Shown in pieces: positions 34,494 to 43,575 of a DNA stretch of 43,627 bases. The stretch is from Flavobacteriaceae bacterium (GTDB lineage: Bacteria > Bacteroidota > Bacteroidia > Flavobacteriales > Flavobacteriaceae): assembly GCA_013373385.1 (NCBI GenBank), contig JABXHX010000080.1:1-43627 (forward strand). Reading direction: 5' to 3'. A program made the position numbers and the translations under genes. Position 1 is the stretch's first letter. Each line of letters begins with the position of its first letter. The notes under the pieces were generated by a model, which saw only the letters and a list, made by a program, of their open reading frames with translations, was not told where the DNA came from and ran no database searches.

Positions 34494-35516
34494 TTATGGT
34501 TTTATTTTTAATATCGGAATTGCAATTGTTCTTTTATCATCGTTGGTTTCAATAGCTATTTTTTGCTTGCTATAAATACTATAAACGCTTATAATATCAC
34601 CTATATTCTTTGTGCCAAACTGCTCTAGTATTTTATCTTCAGTAAAATAACTAATGGTAAAAAAGTCATCTTGTACTGCTATCTCAATTTCTATAAAACT
34701 TTTATCTGAAACAATTGTAGTTTTAATTATTTGCTCAACTATAAAAAGCAATGCTCCAGGAATTATTAAAAAATCTTTATCGATGCTGTTAACAATCTCT
34801 ACCTTTCTGTAAGGCAATTGATTGTACAGTACCACAAGTTCATTAAGCATTTTTTGTTCTTCTATAACAGAAATAAGTTGCTCTTTTCTATTCGCTAAAA
34901 TGTATCTATATATAGTTGACAAATGATCTATAAACTCATCTACTTTGTCAGTATCTTCTTTAATAAAACTTAGTAGGGTTTCAAAACTTTGAAACAGTAA
35001 CTCTGGATTAATTTCTCTTTTAAATTGCTTAAAATCTTCTTCAATATTTTGCTTAATCAATAATTCGTGCTCAAGTTTTTGAGTGTTTATTTTATACAAA
35101 TATTGATGACTTAAATTTAATAATACGTATGCAATTGGTATACTACAATAAATACTATTAAACGTTAGCAGCTCTTCTGTTGAGGGTAAATATCCAGAAG
35201 AAGTTTGGTAATACATACTTATTAACACCGATACAATTAGTACAGAAAATAAAATAGACAATACGATATGAAATATCAAGCTTAAAACTGTTCCTGTTTT
35301 TTGTGGAGTAAACTTAAAAACCCACAGTAAAAATCTAGAAAATTCATGAACACAATACGAAAGAACGACCGCCATATACAATTCTTGTCCTAAAAACTGT
35401 TCTTGCAATTGGCTGATATTATTATTGATCAACAGAATTAATAGATAGGCCGTTGTTCCTGTAAAAATCGGACTCAATAATCGAAATAGTATGCTATGTA
35501 TAAATAGTTTCTTCAT
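34494..35516 (-). CDS. LytS-type histidine kinase homologue lacking the phosphoacceptor (pseudokinase)
   Basis: This 340-residue protein has four hydrophobic segments (residues ~8-30, 45-67, 77-100, 120-138) and a cytoplasmic His_kinase-like region. Where its neighbour has SPHFLFNSL, this protein has NPELLFQSF (Glu172 in place of histidine). The ATP-binding N-box is also altered: VEQIIKT instead of VENAVKH. It is therefore unlikely to phosphorylate itself. It overlaps the intact kinase gene by 4 bp (ATGA) and is likely a regulatory or dimerising partner (inference). Confidence 0.85.
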   Translation of the reverse strand: MKKLFIHSILFRLLSPIFTGTTAYLLILLINNNISQLQEQFLGQELYMAVVLSYCVHEFSRFLLWVFKFTPQKTGTVLSLIFHIVLSILFSVLIVSVLISMYYQTSSGYLPSTEELLTFNSIYCSIPIAYVLLNLSHQYLYKINTQKLEHELLIKQNIEEDFKQFKREINPELLFQSFETLLSFIKEDTDKVDEFIDHLSTIYRYILANRKEQLISVIEEQKMLNELVVLYNQLPYRKVEIVNSIDKDFLIIPGALLFIVEQIIKTTIVSDKSFIEIEIAVQDDFFTISYFTEDKILEQFGTKNIGDIISVYSIYSKQKIAIETNDDKRTIAIPILKIKP

Positions 35517-36526
35517 CTAATTATGGGTACTTTTACAGAAAAAACTGCTCCGTTACTTACCACAATCCCTTGATTAACTAACAGCAAATATCGCTGATTG
35601 ATATTTTTCAATCCTATTTTAAAGGATACCTTATTTTCTGGTGATTTTGTAATGGTATTTTGCACACAAATATGTGCATTGTCTTTAAAAATTTTTATCT
35701 GTAGCGGATGTTCATCATCCATCACATTATGCTTTACAGCATTTTCTACAAGCATCTGAAGTGTAAGTGGTGGAATATTTGTTGCATACAAATCTTCTTC
35801 AATCTCTATTGAGGCTGTAAATTTATTTCTAAAACGTGTTTCTAATAAATACAAATACGATGAAACAAAATCTAACTCTTCTTTTAATGGGATTACTTTA
35901 GAGTGATAACTCTGTAAAGTATACTGATACATTTTTGCCAATCTTCGTATAAATAACGTTGTCCTTTTTACATCGGTATGTACTAAAGAAGAAATGGTAT
36001 TTAAACTGTTAAATAAAAAATGCGGGCTAATCTGAGATTTCAACGCTTTTAATTGTAAATCTATCTGCTTACACTCTTGCTTCACCGTTTCTATTTGTAA
36101 GGTTGCAAACGAATAGTAAGAATAAAAAGCAAAATATACAATTGTATATATTAAAATTGCAATAAACAATAATAGGTAGATTTTTATTAAGGTTTCTTTA
36201 TGTACTGTAAAGAATGCTTCGGTAGTTGTAAATAACCTAGCATAAATATAAAAACCGGTAACAGCAATACTAACAACAATACTATATTGCACAAACAATC
36301 CCACAAATAATCGGCTATTGGTGTGTGTTTGCCAAGGAAAAAATTTATCTAATTTTTTAGTAATAAAGTATAACAAGTAAGTAGTGAGCACTCCAAAAAT
36401 TGAAGCAAAAAAACCAACACCTACAGTAAATTCACTGTCTGTATTCGTTCCGCTAATAGCTAAGTAATATGATAAAACTATACTTAGTACAATACTCGAA
36501 AAAATGATGATGCTGTGCTTCTTCAA
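35513..36526 (-). CDS. LytS-type sensor histidine kinase, intact
   Basis: This 337-residue membrane kinase has about four hydrophobic segments in the first 140 residues. The phosphoacceptor His169 lies in LKSQISPHFLFNSLNT, and the ATP-binding N-box VENAVKHN (Asn262) and GLKNINQRY near the C-terminus are present. Translation starts at TTG 36526; the frame has no ATG before the conserved part. It leads the operon with the pseudokinase and the LytTR regulator. The signal is unknown; no sensor domain is visible outside the membrane helices. Confidence 0.9.
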   Translation of the reverse strand: MKKHSIIIFSSIVLSIVLSYYLAISGTNTDSEFTVGVGFFASIFGVLTTYLLYFITKKLDKFFPWQTHTNSRLFVGLFVQYSIVVSIAVTGFYIYARLFTTTEAFFTVHKETLIKIYLLLFIAILIYTIVYFAFYSYYSFATLQIETVKQECKQIDLQLKALKSQISPHFLFNSLNTISSLVHTDVKRTTLFIRRLAKMYQYTLQSYHSKVIPLKEELDFVSSYLYLLETRFRNKFTASIEIEEDLYATNIPPLTLQMLVENAVKHNVMDDEHPLQIKIFKDNAHICVQNTITKSPENKVSFKIGLKNINQRYLLLVNQGIVVSNGAVFSVKVPIIR

Positions 36527-36564
36527 AAAATTCAGTTTAGTTGACGCTTTTTATAGCAATGAAA

Positions 36565-36607
36565 GATACTCAATCTTATCCAACTTTTTTAGATAAGACT
36601 GAGTATC
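36565..36607 (-). terminator. Hairpin between the SDHY-repeat gene and the kinase operon
   Basis: A 16-bp stem with one non-Watson-Crick pair joins 36565-36580 to 36592-36607 around an 11-nt loop. It lies 9 bp past the SDHY gene stop and would end its transcript before the kinase operon. Confidence 0.7.
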
Positions 36608-36615
36608 ATCTATTT

Positions 36616-37989
36616 TTAATTGATAGCTTTCATGGCTCTACCATAGTAAGTGTCTGATTTTATTGTTTTTGCTGCTTTTTTATAAGCATCTTTCACTTTT
36701 TCTGATGATCTATTTACTTGTTTAGAAAGTGCAACTAAAACACTAGATAAATTATGACTAGATCTTATGTTTTTTTCTGCTGAATTAATTACATCAATTA
36801 ACTGACTTTCAGATAAATTATAAGTTTCTACCATTTTTTTATACATGCTTGCCATATAATGACTAGATCTAATATTGTTGTTAATAATAGACAGTGCCGT
36901 ATTTAATGAATTTGCACTTTTGTTTTCTAATAGAACTTTTACAACTGTTGCTTTGTAATGGTCAGATTTAAGATCATGAACAATATTCAAAAACTGATTG
37001 TAGTTGTTCTTCGATAAACCTTTGGTATTCATTGCTTTTTTAAGAATTGAAACTTTGTAATGGTCAGATTTCATTCTTTTAATCAAGTCAAGAGCCTTAC
37101 TCATATTTCTAGCATTTAACTTTCTGCTATCTATAATATTTTTAAGAAGTTGACTGATATAATGGTCAGATTTAATGCCTTTAGTTATCTCTAACAATGT
37201 AGCTAATTGACTATCTGTTATCTCTTTATCTTCAATTACTTTCTTTAAAACGCTTGTTGCATAATGATCTGAGCCAATGTTTTTAGTTGCATTGATATAG
37301 GCTGTGGTAGTTCTTTCGCTTTTTAAAAATGCCTTTTGATTGCTTTTTAAAATTTGAGAAACATAGTGGTCAGATTTAATGTATTCTCCTGTAAACTCAA
37401 TTGTTTTTACTAAATCACTTGTGTTTAAGTTTTTCTCTAACAATAGTTTTATGTAAGCAGATTTTACATAATCCTTATTCATGCTGCTCACTTCTTTCAG
37501 TACCGCTTTTGCGCCACCTTTATTGTAAAAACGGTTTACTCTTGTATTTGCTGCAATGGTTGAAGTTCTTAAAATTTCTGGTAAAATTTCTGACAACCAC
37601 TTTTTACCATCAGGACTGTAAGGCTTTTCAGACCAACCTACAAAATACTTCTTAACCAGTGTGCCATTTTCATTATGAATTAAGATTCTTCTTTTGGTAC
37701 CAAAGCTCGATTTTTTAATTTCTATAAAGCCACCTCTAGAAATGGCAACGATGTCTTTATCATCATCAGATAAAGTAATGTCTCCTTCGTACTCAATTCT
37801 AAAATCTTTTTGCCCATCTTTAATATGATAAGTTCTAACTCCATTTTTAGAAGTTGAGCTAATGTGATAGGTTTTTCCTTTTGATGTTGTAATACTTGTC
37901 TGTCCGATAGCAGGTGTTACACTAAGTAAAAATGCAAAGGCAAATACCGTTGCTAAAATTGATTTGTTAAAATGTGTTATTGCTTTCAT
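36616..37989 (-). CDS. Exported protein with nine 34-residue SDHY helical repeats
   Basis: This 457-residue protein of no recognised family has a signal peptide (ILATVFAFAFLLSVTPAIGQ). Residues ~31-125 form a beta-rich domain. From 171 a repeat runs to the end: NKDY (171), SDHY (206, 240, 274, 308, 342), SSHY (375), SSHN (410), SDTY (445), spaced 33-35 residues. Each unit has a second helix of the kind LLKxIIxxxxL, giving a TPR-length helical solenoid, probably for binding proteins in the periplasm. Its placement upstream of a kinase/pseudokinase operon suggests a link, but a terminator lies between. The -7 element is at 38017-38024. Confidence 0.82.
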   Translation of the reverse strand: MKAITHFNKSILATVFAFAFLLSVTPAIGQTSITTSKGKTYHISSTSKNGVRTYHIKDGQKDFRIEYEGDITLSDDDKDIVAISRGGFIEIKKSSFGTKRRILIHNENGTLVKKYFVGWSEKPYSPDGKKWLSEILPEILRTSTIAANTRVNRFYNKGGAKAVLKEVSSMNKDYVKSAYIKLLLEKNLNTSDLVKTIEFTGEYIKSDHYVSQILKSNQKAFLKSERTTTAYINATKNIGSDHYATSVLKKVIEDKEITDSQLATLLEITKGIKSDHYISQLLKNIIDSRKLNARNMSKALDLIKRMKSDHYKVSILKKAMNTKGLSKNNYNQFLNIVHDLKSDHYKATVVKVLLENKSANSLNTALSIINNNIRSSHYMASMYKKMVETYNLSESQLIDVINSAEKNIRSSHNLSSVLVALSKQVNRSSEKVKDAYKKAAKTIKSDTYYGRAMKAIN

Positions 37990-38016
37990 GATTTAATAAT
38001 TTCTATATTGATGCAA

Positions 38017-38024
38017 CAAATGTA
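38017..38024 (-). promoter_or_regulatory. -7 element for the SDHY-repeat gene (TACATTTG on minus strand)
   Basis: CAAATGTA on the plus strand matches TAnnTTTG on the minus strand, 27 bp upstream of the ATG at 37989. Confidence 0.5.
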
Positions 38025-38131
38025 TTGGATACATCCACCTTAAAAAAACCAAATGTAATCAACTGTTTTATTATTGTAGTGAATTGTAGGTTCAGTTAAT
38101 TTTTATATATTTCTAGCTACAAAAAACACAG

Positions 38132-38653
38132 ATGACACAAGAAGAAATTGTTCATTTACTAGAAGAAAAGCATCAATTTTTAATTGAACTATTAGAACAT
38201 AAGCTTGAAGACAAATGGGAACTTGCTTCAGAAAATAAATGGACTGTTGGGCAGCATGCTTTGCATTTACTCGATGCTGCAAAACTGTTAAACAAAGCGC
38301 TATCATACCCTAAGTTTATATTAAAGTATAAATTTGGCATGGCTAATAGAGAAGTTAGAACCTATGAAGAGGTAACAAAAAGATATCAAGATCGTTTAAA
38401 AGAAAACCAAGAAAGAGCTAGAGATTTTAATAAAGATTTAAAAATTCCAACTATAGCTGATAGAAAAAGAATAATTGACGATTTAAACAAACAAAAAAAA
38501 AAACTACTAGCAATTACACGTTCTTGGAAAGATAAAAAACTAGATACACTTCTTTTACCACATCCATTAATGGGTCGTATGATTGTGAGAGAAATTATTA
38601 TGTGGTCTGCATATCATACAGAACACCATGCTGTTATTTTAAAAGAGTATTAA
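38132..38653 (+). CDS. DinB-superfamily protein
   Basis: This 173-residue four-helix protein has metal-ligand histidines in WTVGQHALHLLDAAKLL and in the C-terminal MWSAYHTEHHAVIL. The fold matches DinB/DUF1569-like proteins, which bind a divalent cation; the activity is unknown. It is followed after 3 bp by a small membrane-protein gene, so the two probably share a transcript. Confidence 0.8.
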   Translation: MTQEEIVHLLEEKHQFLIELLEHKLEDKWELASENKWTVGQHALHLLDAAKLLNKALSYPKFILKYKFGMANREVRTYEEVTKRYQDRLKENQERARDFNKDLKIPTIADRKRIIDDLNKQKKKLLAITRSWKDKKLDTLLLPHPLMGRMIVREIIMWSAYHTEHHAVILKEY

Positions 38654-38656
38654 AAA

Positions 38657-39079
38657 ATGAAAAAACTAATAGAAAAGCCATATTTATTCTTTTTAGGAAT
38701 TATTCCTGTCCTATTTATTTTTGGATACCTCAACAAAGGGCAATCAATTAACTTAGAATATTTTGGCGGAATTTTTTCTATTCGCTTTTGGCCAGTAACT
38801 TTATTTTCTTGTGTGTTTTTTTTATTAATTAGCTTTAATTATCTCACATTACATTGGACCGATAAAAGGCCAAAAAAAGTACTATCAGCATTGCACATAA
38901 TACTTCAACTAATATCTTTTCTCGTTTTTTATTATTATAAAAGCACTTATCAAGGAGTTCTAAATGAATCATTTAACCAAATAAATAGTGTTCTTATTTT
39001 ATCTGTACTCCTTTTTATTTTTGCAACAATGATTCATTTGATTAATTTCTTTGCTGCACTTACAAGTAAATCAAAATAA
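38657..39079 (+). CDS. Small four-helix membrane protein, function unknown
   Basis: This 140-residue protein has four hydrophobic segments (approximately 9-24, 41-64, 76-93, 107-134) and few charged residues outside short loops. No motif is recognised. It starts 3 bp after the DinB-like stop and precedes ffh, which has its own promoter. Confidence 0.72.
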   Translation: MKKLIEKPYLFFLGIIPVLFIFGYLNKGQSINLEYFGGIFSIRFWPVTLFSCVFFLLISFNYLTLHWTDKRPKKVLSALHIILQLISFLVFYYYKSTYQGVLNESFNQINSVLILSVLLFIFATMIHLINFFAALTSKSK

Positions 39080-39116
39080 GCCCTGCTATTTGGTTTATAA
39101 AATGAGCGGAGTTTCT

Positions 39117-39124
39117 TATATTTG
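39117..39124 (+). promoter_or_regulatory. -7 element for ffh (TATATTTG)
   Basis: This is an exact TAnnTTTG match, 27 bp before the chosen ffh ATG at 39152. A TTTG at 39089-39092 could be the -33 element, though the spacing is a few bases longer than usual. Confidence 0.55.
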
Positions 39125-39151
39125 TGCTTCCAAAAAAAGAACACAAAACAC

Positions 39152-40480
39152 ATGTTTAATAATTTAAGTGATAAATTAGATAAAGCCCTACACACCCTTA
39201 AAGGTCATGGTAGAATTACAGAAGTAAACGTTGCAGAAACATTAAAAGAAGTGCGTAGAGCATTATTAGATGCCGATGTAAACTTTAAAATTGCAAAAGA
39301 CTTTACCAAAAGAGTTCAAACCAAAGCCTTAGGTCAAAACGTATTAACTACCTTAAATCCAGGTCAGTTAATGGTTAAATTGGTCAAAGATGAGCTAACT
39401 GAATTAATGGGTGGAGAAACTATTGGAATTAACTTAGGAGGTTCTCCAACAATTATTTTAATGTCGGGTTTACAAGGTTCTGGTAAAACTACCTTTTCTG
39501 GTAAATTAGCAAACTTTTTAAAAACTAAGAAAACAAAGCAATTATTATTAGTTGGATGTGATGTGTATCGTCCAGCCGCCATCAATCAGTTACGTGTTGT
39601 AGGTGAACAAATTGGTGTTGAAGTTTATGCAGAAGAAGGCAATCAAAATCCAGTTGAAATTTCTCAAAATGCGATTAAACACGCCAAAGCAACTGGTAAA
39701 AATGTAGTTATTATTGATACCGCAGGTCGTTTGGCTGTTGATGAGCAAATGATGACAGAAATTTCTAACATTCATAAAGCTGTTAACCCACAAGAAACTT
39801 TATTTGTGGTAGATTCTATGACTGGTCAAGATGCAGTTAATACTGCAAAAGCTTTTAACGATGTTTTAAATTTTGATGGAGTTGTTCTTACAAAATTAGA
39901 TGGTGATACCCGTGGTGGAGCTGCATTAACCATTAAATCTGTTGTAGATAAACCTATTAAGTTTATTGGTACTGGAGAAAAAATGGAAGCGATTGATGTG
40001 TTCCATCCAGATCGTATGGCAGATAGAATTTTAGGAATGGGAGATGTAGTATCTCTTGTAGAACGTGCTCAAGAACAGTTTGATGAAGAAGAAGCGCGTA
40101 AGCTTCAAAAGAAAATTGCTAAAAACCAATTTGGTTTTGATGATTTCTTAAGTCAGATTCAACAAATCAAAAAGATGGGTAACATGAAAGATTTAGTTGG
40201 AATGATTCCTGGTGCAGGTAAAGCAATGAAAGATGTAGACATTGATGATGATGCTTTTAAAGGAATAGAAGCAATCATTCATTCTATGACACCTTCTGAA
40301 AGAAGTACTCCGAGTTCTATCAATGCAAGTAGAAAGAAAAGAATTGCAAAAGGATCAGGAACATCAGTACAAGAAGTAAATCAGTTAATGAAACAATTCA
40401 ATCAGATGAGCAAAATGATGAAGATGATGCAAGGTGGTGGCGGAAGAAAAATGATGCAAATGATGAAAGGAATGAAATAA
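39152..40480 (+). CDS. ffh: Signal recognition particle protein Ffh
   Basis: This 442-residue SRP GTPase targets membrane proteins to the translocon. N domain: MFNNLSDKLDKALHTLKGHG. G domain: P-loop GLQGSGKTTFSGKLA, DVYRPAA, DTAGRL and TKLDGD. The methionine-rich M domain ends in MMKMMQ...MMQMMKGMK. The ATG at 39152 is chosen because an upstream extension from 39122 would overlap the promoter and is unlike the family. A terminator follows at 40488. Confidence 0.97.
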   Translation: MFNNLSDKLDKALHTLKGHGRITEVNVAETLKEVRRALLDADVNFKIAKDFTKRVQTKALGQNVLTTLNPGQLMVKLVKDELTELMGGETIGINLGGSPTIILMSGLQGSGKTTFSGKLANFLKTKKTKQLLLVGCDVYRPAAINQLRVVGEQIGVEVYAEEGNQNPVEISQNAIKHAKATGKNVVIIDTAGRLAVDEQMMTEISNIHKAVNPQETLFVVDSMTGQDAVNTAKAFNDVLNFDGVVLTKLDGDTRGGAALTIKSVVDKPIKFIGTGEKMEAIDVFHPDRMADRILGMGDVVSLVERAQEQFDEEEARKLQKKIAKNQFGFDDFLSQIQQIKKMGNMKDLVGMIPGAGKAMKDVDIDDDAFKGIEAIIHSMTPSERSTPSSINASRKKRIAKGSGTSVQEVNQLMKQFNQMSKMMKMMQGGGGRKMMQMMKGMK

Positions 40481-40487
40481 ATTATAC

Positions 40488-40519
40488 AAAAAGAGATGAA
40501 CCATGTTTGTCTCTTTTTT
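40488..40519 (+). terminator. Intrinsic terminator after ffh
   Basis: AAAAAGAGA (40488-40496) pairs with TCTCTTTTT (40510-40518), with partial pairing inside the loop and a T run. It starts 8 bp after the ffh stop. Confidence 0.7.
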
Positions 40520-40547
40520 ATTTAAATAACAACAACACAATTATATT

Positions 40548-41423
40548 ATGGTATTATTAGACGGTAAAGCAACATCAAATCAAATTAAAGAAGAAATTGC
40601 AGTAGAAGTACAACAATTAACTAATCAAGGTATTAGAGCCCCGCATCTGGCTGCTATATTAGTTGGTAACAATGGTGCAAGTTTAACTTATGTAAATGCA
40701 AAAGTAAAAGCTTGCGCAAAAGCTGGATTTGAATCTACGTTGGTAACTTTATCTGAAGATATATCTGAAGAAGATTTATTAAATGAAATAGATAAATTAA
40801 ATACCAATCCAGAAATAGATGGGTTTATTGTTCAATTACCTTTACCGAAACATATAGACGAACAAAAAGTATTAATGGCTGTAAATCCTGATAAAGATGT
40901 TGATGGATTTCATCCAACAAATGTTGGAAAAATGGCATTAAATTTACCTACTTTCTTACCTGCTACTCCTTTTGGGATTTTAGAGTTGTTAGAAAGATAC
41001 AATGTTGAAACTTCAGGAAAACATGTCGTTGTTATCGGAAGAAGTCATATTGTAGGAAGTCCGATGAGTATATTAATGTCTCAAAAAAGAACTGCAGGAA
41101 ATGCTACCGTAACTATTACGCATAGTAGAACCAAGAACTTAAAAGAGATTACACTCCAAGCAGATATTGTTGTTGCTGCGTTAGGTATCCCAGAATTTTT
41201 AACTGGCGATATGGTTAAAGATGGAGTTACTATAATTGATGTTGGAATTACAAGAATTGCTGATGATACTAAAAAGAGAGGATTCCGTTTAGCAGGTGAT
41301 GTACATTTTGAATCAGTTTCAAAAAAGTCTGAATTCATAACACCTGTTCCTGGTGGAGTTGGCCCAATGACTATTGCTATGTTAATGAAAAACACATTAT
41401 TAGCTGCAAAAAATAGAAGTTAA
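40548..41423 (+). CDS. folD: Bifunctional methylenetetrahydrofolate dehydrogenase/cyclohydrolase
   Basis: This 291-residue enzyme interconverts methylene-, methenyl- and formyl-tetrahydrofolate in the cytoplasm. YVNAKVKAC carries the catalytic lysine, and the family signatures [26 protein letters not shown] and [15 protein letters not shown] are present. The length is normal. It is separated from ffh by a terminator and so is probably an independent gene. Confidence 0.96.
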   Translation: MVLLDGKATSNQIKEEIAVEVQQLTNQGIRAPHLAAILVGNNGASLTYVNAKVKACAKAGFESTLVTLSEDISEEDLLNEIDKLNTNPEIDGFIVQLPLPKHIDEQKVLMAVNPDKDVDGFHPTNVGKMALNLPTFLPATPFGILELLERYNVETSGKHVVVIGRSHIVGSPMSILMSQKRTAGNATVTITHSRTKNLKEITLQADIVVAALGIPEFLTGDMVKDGVTIIDVGITRIADDTKKRGFRLAGDVHFESVSKKSEFITPVPGGVGPMTIAMLMKNTLLAAKNRS

Positions 41424-41463
41424 TTTCTTTTTTTATATTGCAGTATAATTAATATTTCTGCAA

Positions 41464-42174
41464 TTGAACGATTTCTTTTTTAAAGAGAATACAGGATTTA
41501 CTCCATTTACATTACAGCACCTATTGTTAATTCTTATTTTAATTACATTTGGTGTAATTCTTATTAAATGGGCTAAAAAGCAACCTGAAAGAACTCAAAT
41601 AATTACTGGAAATATTTTTACAATTACCATCTCTTCTTTTATAATTGTTGGCACTGGCTTAAAGATGTATGCTGGTGATTTTGATTATCAAAAAAATTTA
41701 CCACTACATTTATGTAGTTTCCTTGCACTAACAATCCCAATAGTATCTTTTTGCAGAAAATATTTACACTATGAAATTGTCTTTTTCTTAATCTTAACGG
41801 GCACTTTTCAATCTTTAGTTACACCAACCTCTTATAACTTTTTAAATTTCGAATTTTTCAGATATTGGTTTGTCCATGCTGGTCTAGTCATTTTTATGAT
41901 GTATGCTACTTTTATATATAAAATGCGACCAACATTAAAAAGTGTATGGAAATCGTATTTAGGATTTCAAGTGTATATGATTGTAATGTTTATTATTAAT
42001 TACTTCTTAGGTTCAAACTATTTCTATACCAATAGAAAACCAGACGCTGCTTCAATGTTAGATTTATTTGGTGAATGGCCTTATTATGTGTTGGTTGTAA
42101 ACCTAATTGTCATTCCATATTTTTTCCTGATTTACTTACCATTTCACTTAACAAGAAATAAAAGTAAAGCTTAG
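41464..42174 (+). CDS. TIGR02206/YwaF-type integral membrane protein
   Basis: This 236-residue protein has about seven hydrophobic helices. FTPFTLQHLLLILILI near the N-terminus, LPLHLCSFLALTIP in the middle and LFGEWPYYVLVVNLI near the end fit the TIGR02206 (YwaF) family of unknown function. The start is TTG at 41464, with no ATG upstream in frame. An inverted repeat (ATTGCAG 41437-41443, CTGCAAT 41458-41464) would partly pair across this start codon. The stop overlaps the convergent downstream gene by 4 bp. Confidence 0.78.
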   Translation: MNDFFFKENTGFTPFTLQHLLLILILITFGVILIKWAKKQPERTQIITGNIFTITISSFIIVGTGLKMYAGDFDYQKNLPLHLCSFLALTIPIVSFCRKYLHYEIVFFLILTGTFQSLVTPTSYNFLNFEFFRYWFVHAGLVIFMMYATFIYKMRPTLKSVWKSYLGFQVYMIVMFIINYFLGSNYFYTNRKPDAASMLDLFGEWPYYVLVVNLIVIPYFFLIYLPFHLTRNKSKA

Positions 42175-42740
42175 TTTTTTATCTTTTCACATTCTATTTT
42201 CCATGTCGGAAAAGCAATAGTTTCCTTTTCATCTACCCATTCTCCAATCCATTTAAATTTTCTTTTGGTAATATCATAAAAAGTCAATCTATAAAATCCT
42301 TTCATACCATTCGACGCAGGCTGCTCTTTATATAACACTATTTTACCATCCTTTTTATTTCCATGCCAAACTGGTAATTGTTTTACTGTTGCTCTAGAAG
42401 TATAATAGTGAACATTCCATCTCAAACTATCTTTATCGTACTGTCTAATGCTGCCAGAATGTGTTCCATCCATTTTTAAAGTTTCATCCTGAACTCCCAT
42501 TCCATTCATAATATACTTCCAAACCCATTTCATGTGTACAGGTTTAGCCCATGTTCTATCTGGATTTCTTGAAATAGATGTACATTTATTTTCGCCTATT
42601 AAATCTTGATAATCTAATAATTGCTTTGGAGCTGTAGGATTGTATTTTCCGAAAAGATTTTCTTTACTTACTTTATAATTGAATTGAGAAAAAGCTGTAA
42701 AAGAGATTAATAAGACTAAGGTAGTTACAATGTTTTTCAT
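42171..42740 (-). CDS. Exported protein of unknown function
   Basis: This 189-residue protein has a signal peptide (NIVTTLVLLISFTAFSQ, typical A-F-S-Q end). The remainder is a single domain with many tryptophan and basic residues (WVWKYIMNGMG, LRWNVHYYTSRATV, RKFKWIGEWVDEK), suggestive of a lipocalin-like or DUF1579-like beta fold, but I cannot assign a family. It is convergent with the TIGR02206 gene. Confidence 0.75.
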   Translation of the reverse strand: MKNIVTTLVLLISFTAFSQFNYKVSKENLFGKYNPTAPKQLLDYQDLIGENKCTSISRNPDRTWAKPVHMKWVWKYIMNGMGVQDETLKMDGTHSGSIRQYDKDSLRWNVHYYTSRATVKQLPVWHGNKKDGKIVLYKEQPASNGMKGFYRLTFYDITKRKFKWIGEWVDEKETIAFPTWKIECEKIKN

Positions 42741-42854
42741 TATTGATATTTCATTTTGTATTCAAAACAAATCAACAGAAAATAATGATTACATTTCTAT
42801 TTTTGCAGTTAATAGAAGTTAAAATGCAGTAAGCTTAGTTAAGAAAATGATAAT

Positions 42855-43509
42855 TTATTTTTCTAGAAAACTTTTAACTAATTTTAAATTACTCTTTGAA
42901 ACTGACACTTCTTGATTATTAATTAAAATAACTCTTGGATTAGTAGCCAGGTAATACTCCCTTACCTTGTCCATATTTACAATACCTTTTCTATGAACAC
43001 GTAAAAAGTTATCTCCGAGTTTTTTTTCTAATGATTTTAATGTACTTCGCATTGAGTAAGAAGGATTGTTTATTGTATGAACGTTTACGCAATAATTGTC
43101 TGCTTCTAACCAAGTAATATCATCTACAGGGATAATTTTTCTTTTATTTCCTATTTTTATATTTAATATTTTGGCTTTGTCAGTATTTACTTCTTTTAGT
43201 TTTTTATAAATCTTATCATTGCTATTTTTAATCTCGATTAATTCTTGAACTTCAATTTGTAAAATCTCTTTAGAAAAACTTAAAAAAAGTATAACTGTAA
43301 TAGCTATATAACCTAATATGTATGTTGGAGATTTTTGAAAAACATAAAACAAAAAGTATTCATAAAAAAAATTACTAATTGTAACTTCTGTTTTAGAGAT
43401 AATCATTTGTACTGCTGATATCACTAATATATTAAGAATAACTAGCAAAACAATAATTATAAAGTACTTAGAAAACAACCTGAACCCTGATTCTTTTTTT
43501 ACATCTTTA
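42855..43509 (-). pseudogene. Membrane-bound LytTR regulator, 5' end removed by an IS3 element
   Basis: The frame encodes two transmembrane helices, a short coiled linker and a complete LytTR DNA-binding domain (PVDDITWLEADNYCVNVHT, FLRVHRKGIVNMDKVREYY). Family members usually have four N-terminal helices; here only two remain. Upstream of TTG 43478 the frame continues in sense (KDVKKESGFRLF) without an ATG up to the IS end at 43510 and then meets a stop at 43521-43523 inside the IS. The TTG might still permit a short product of 207 residues. The first half of the gene presumably lies beyond the insertion. Confidence 0.68.
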
Positions 43510-43531
43510 TGTAAGCTTCCCTAAAAACCGA

Positions 43532-43571
43532 ACTGTTTAAAAGTAGAATAAAAGTATTAATTTTAAACAGT
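43532..43571. repeat. 11-bp inverted repeat before the IS3 orfA start
   Basis: ACTGTTTAAAA (43532-43542) and TTTTAAACAGT (43561-43571) are perfect complements, ending 4 bp before the orfA ATG. It could form an mRNA hairpin limiting transposase expression from outside transcription. Confidence 0.6.
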
Positions 43572-43575
43572 AATT

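Noticed and set aside
39122..39151. Ten-residue upstream extension of ffh
   Set aside because: It begins inside the -7 element; the ATG at 39152 matches the usual Ffh N-terminus.
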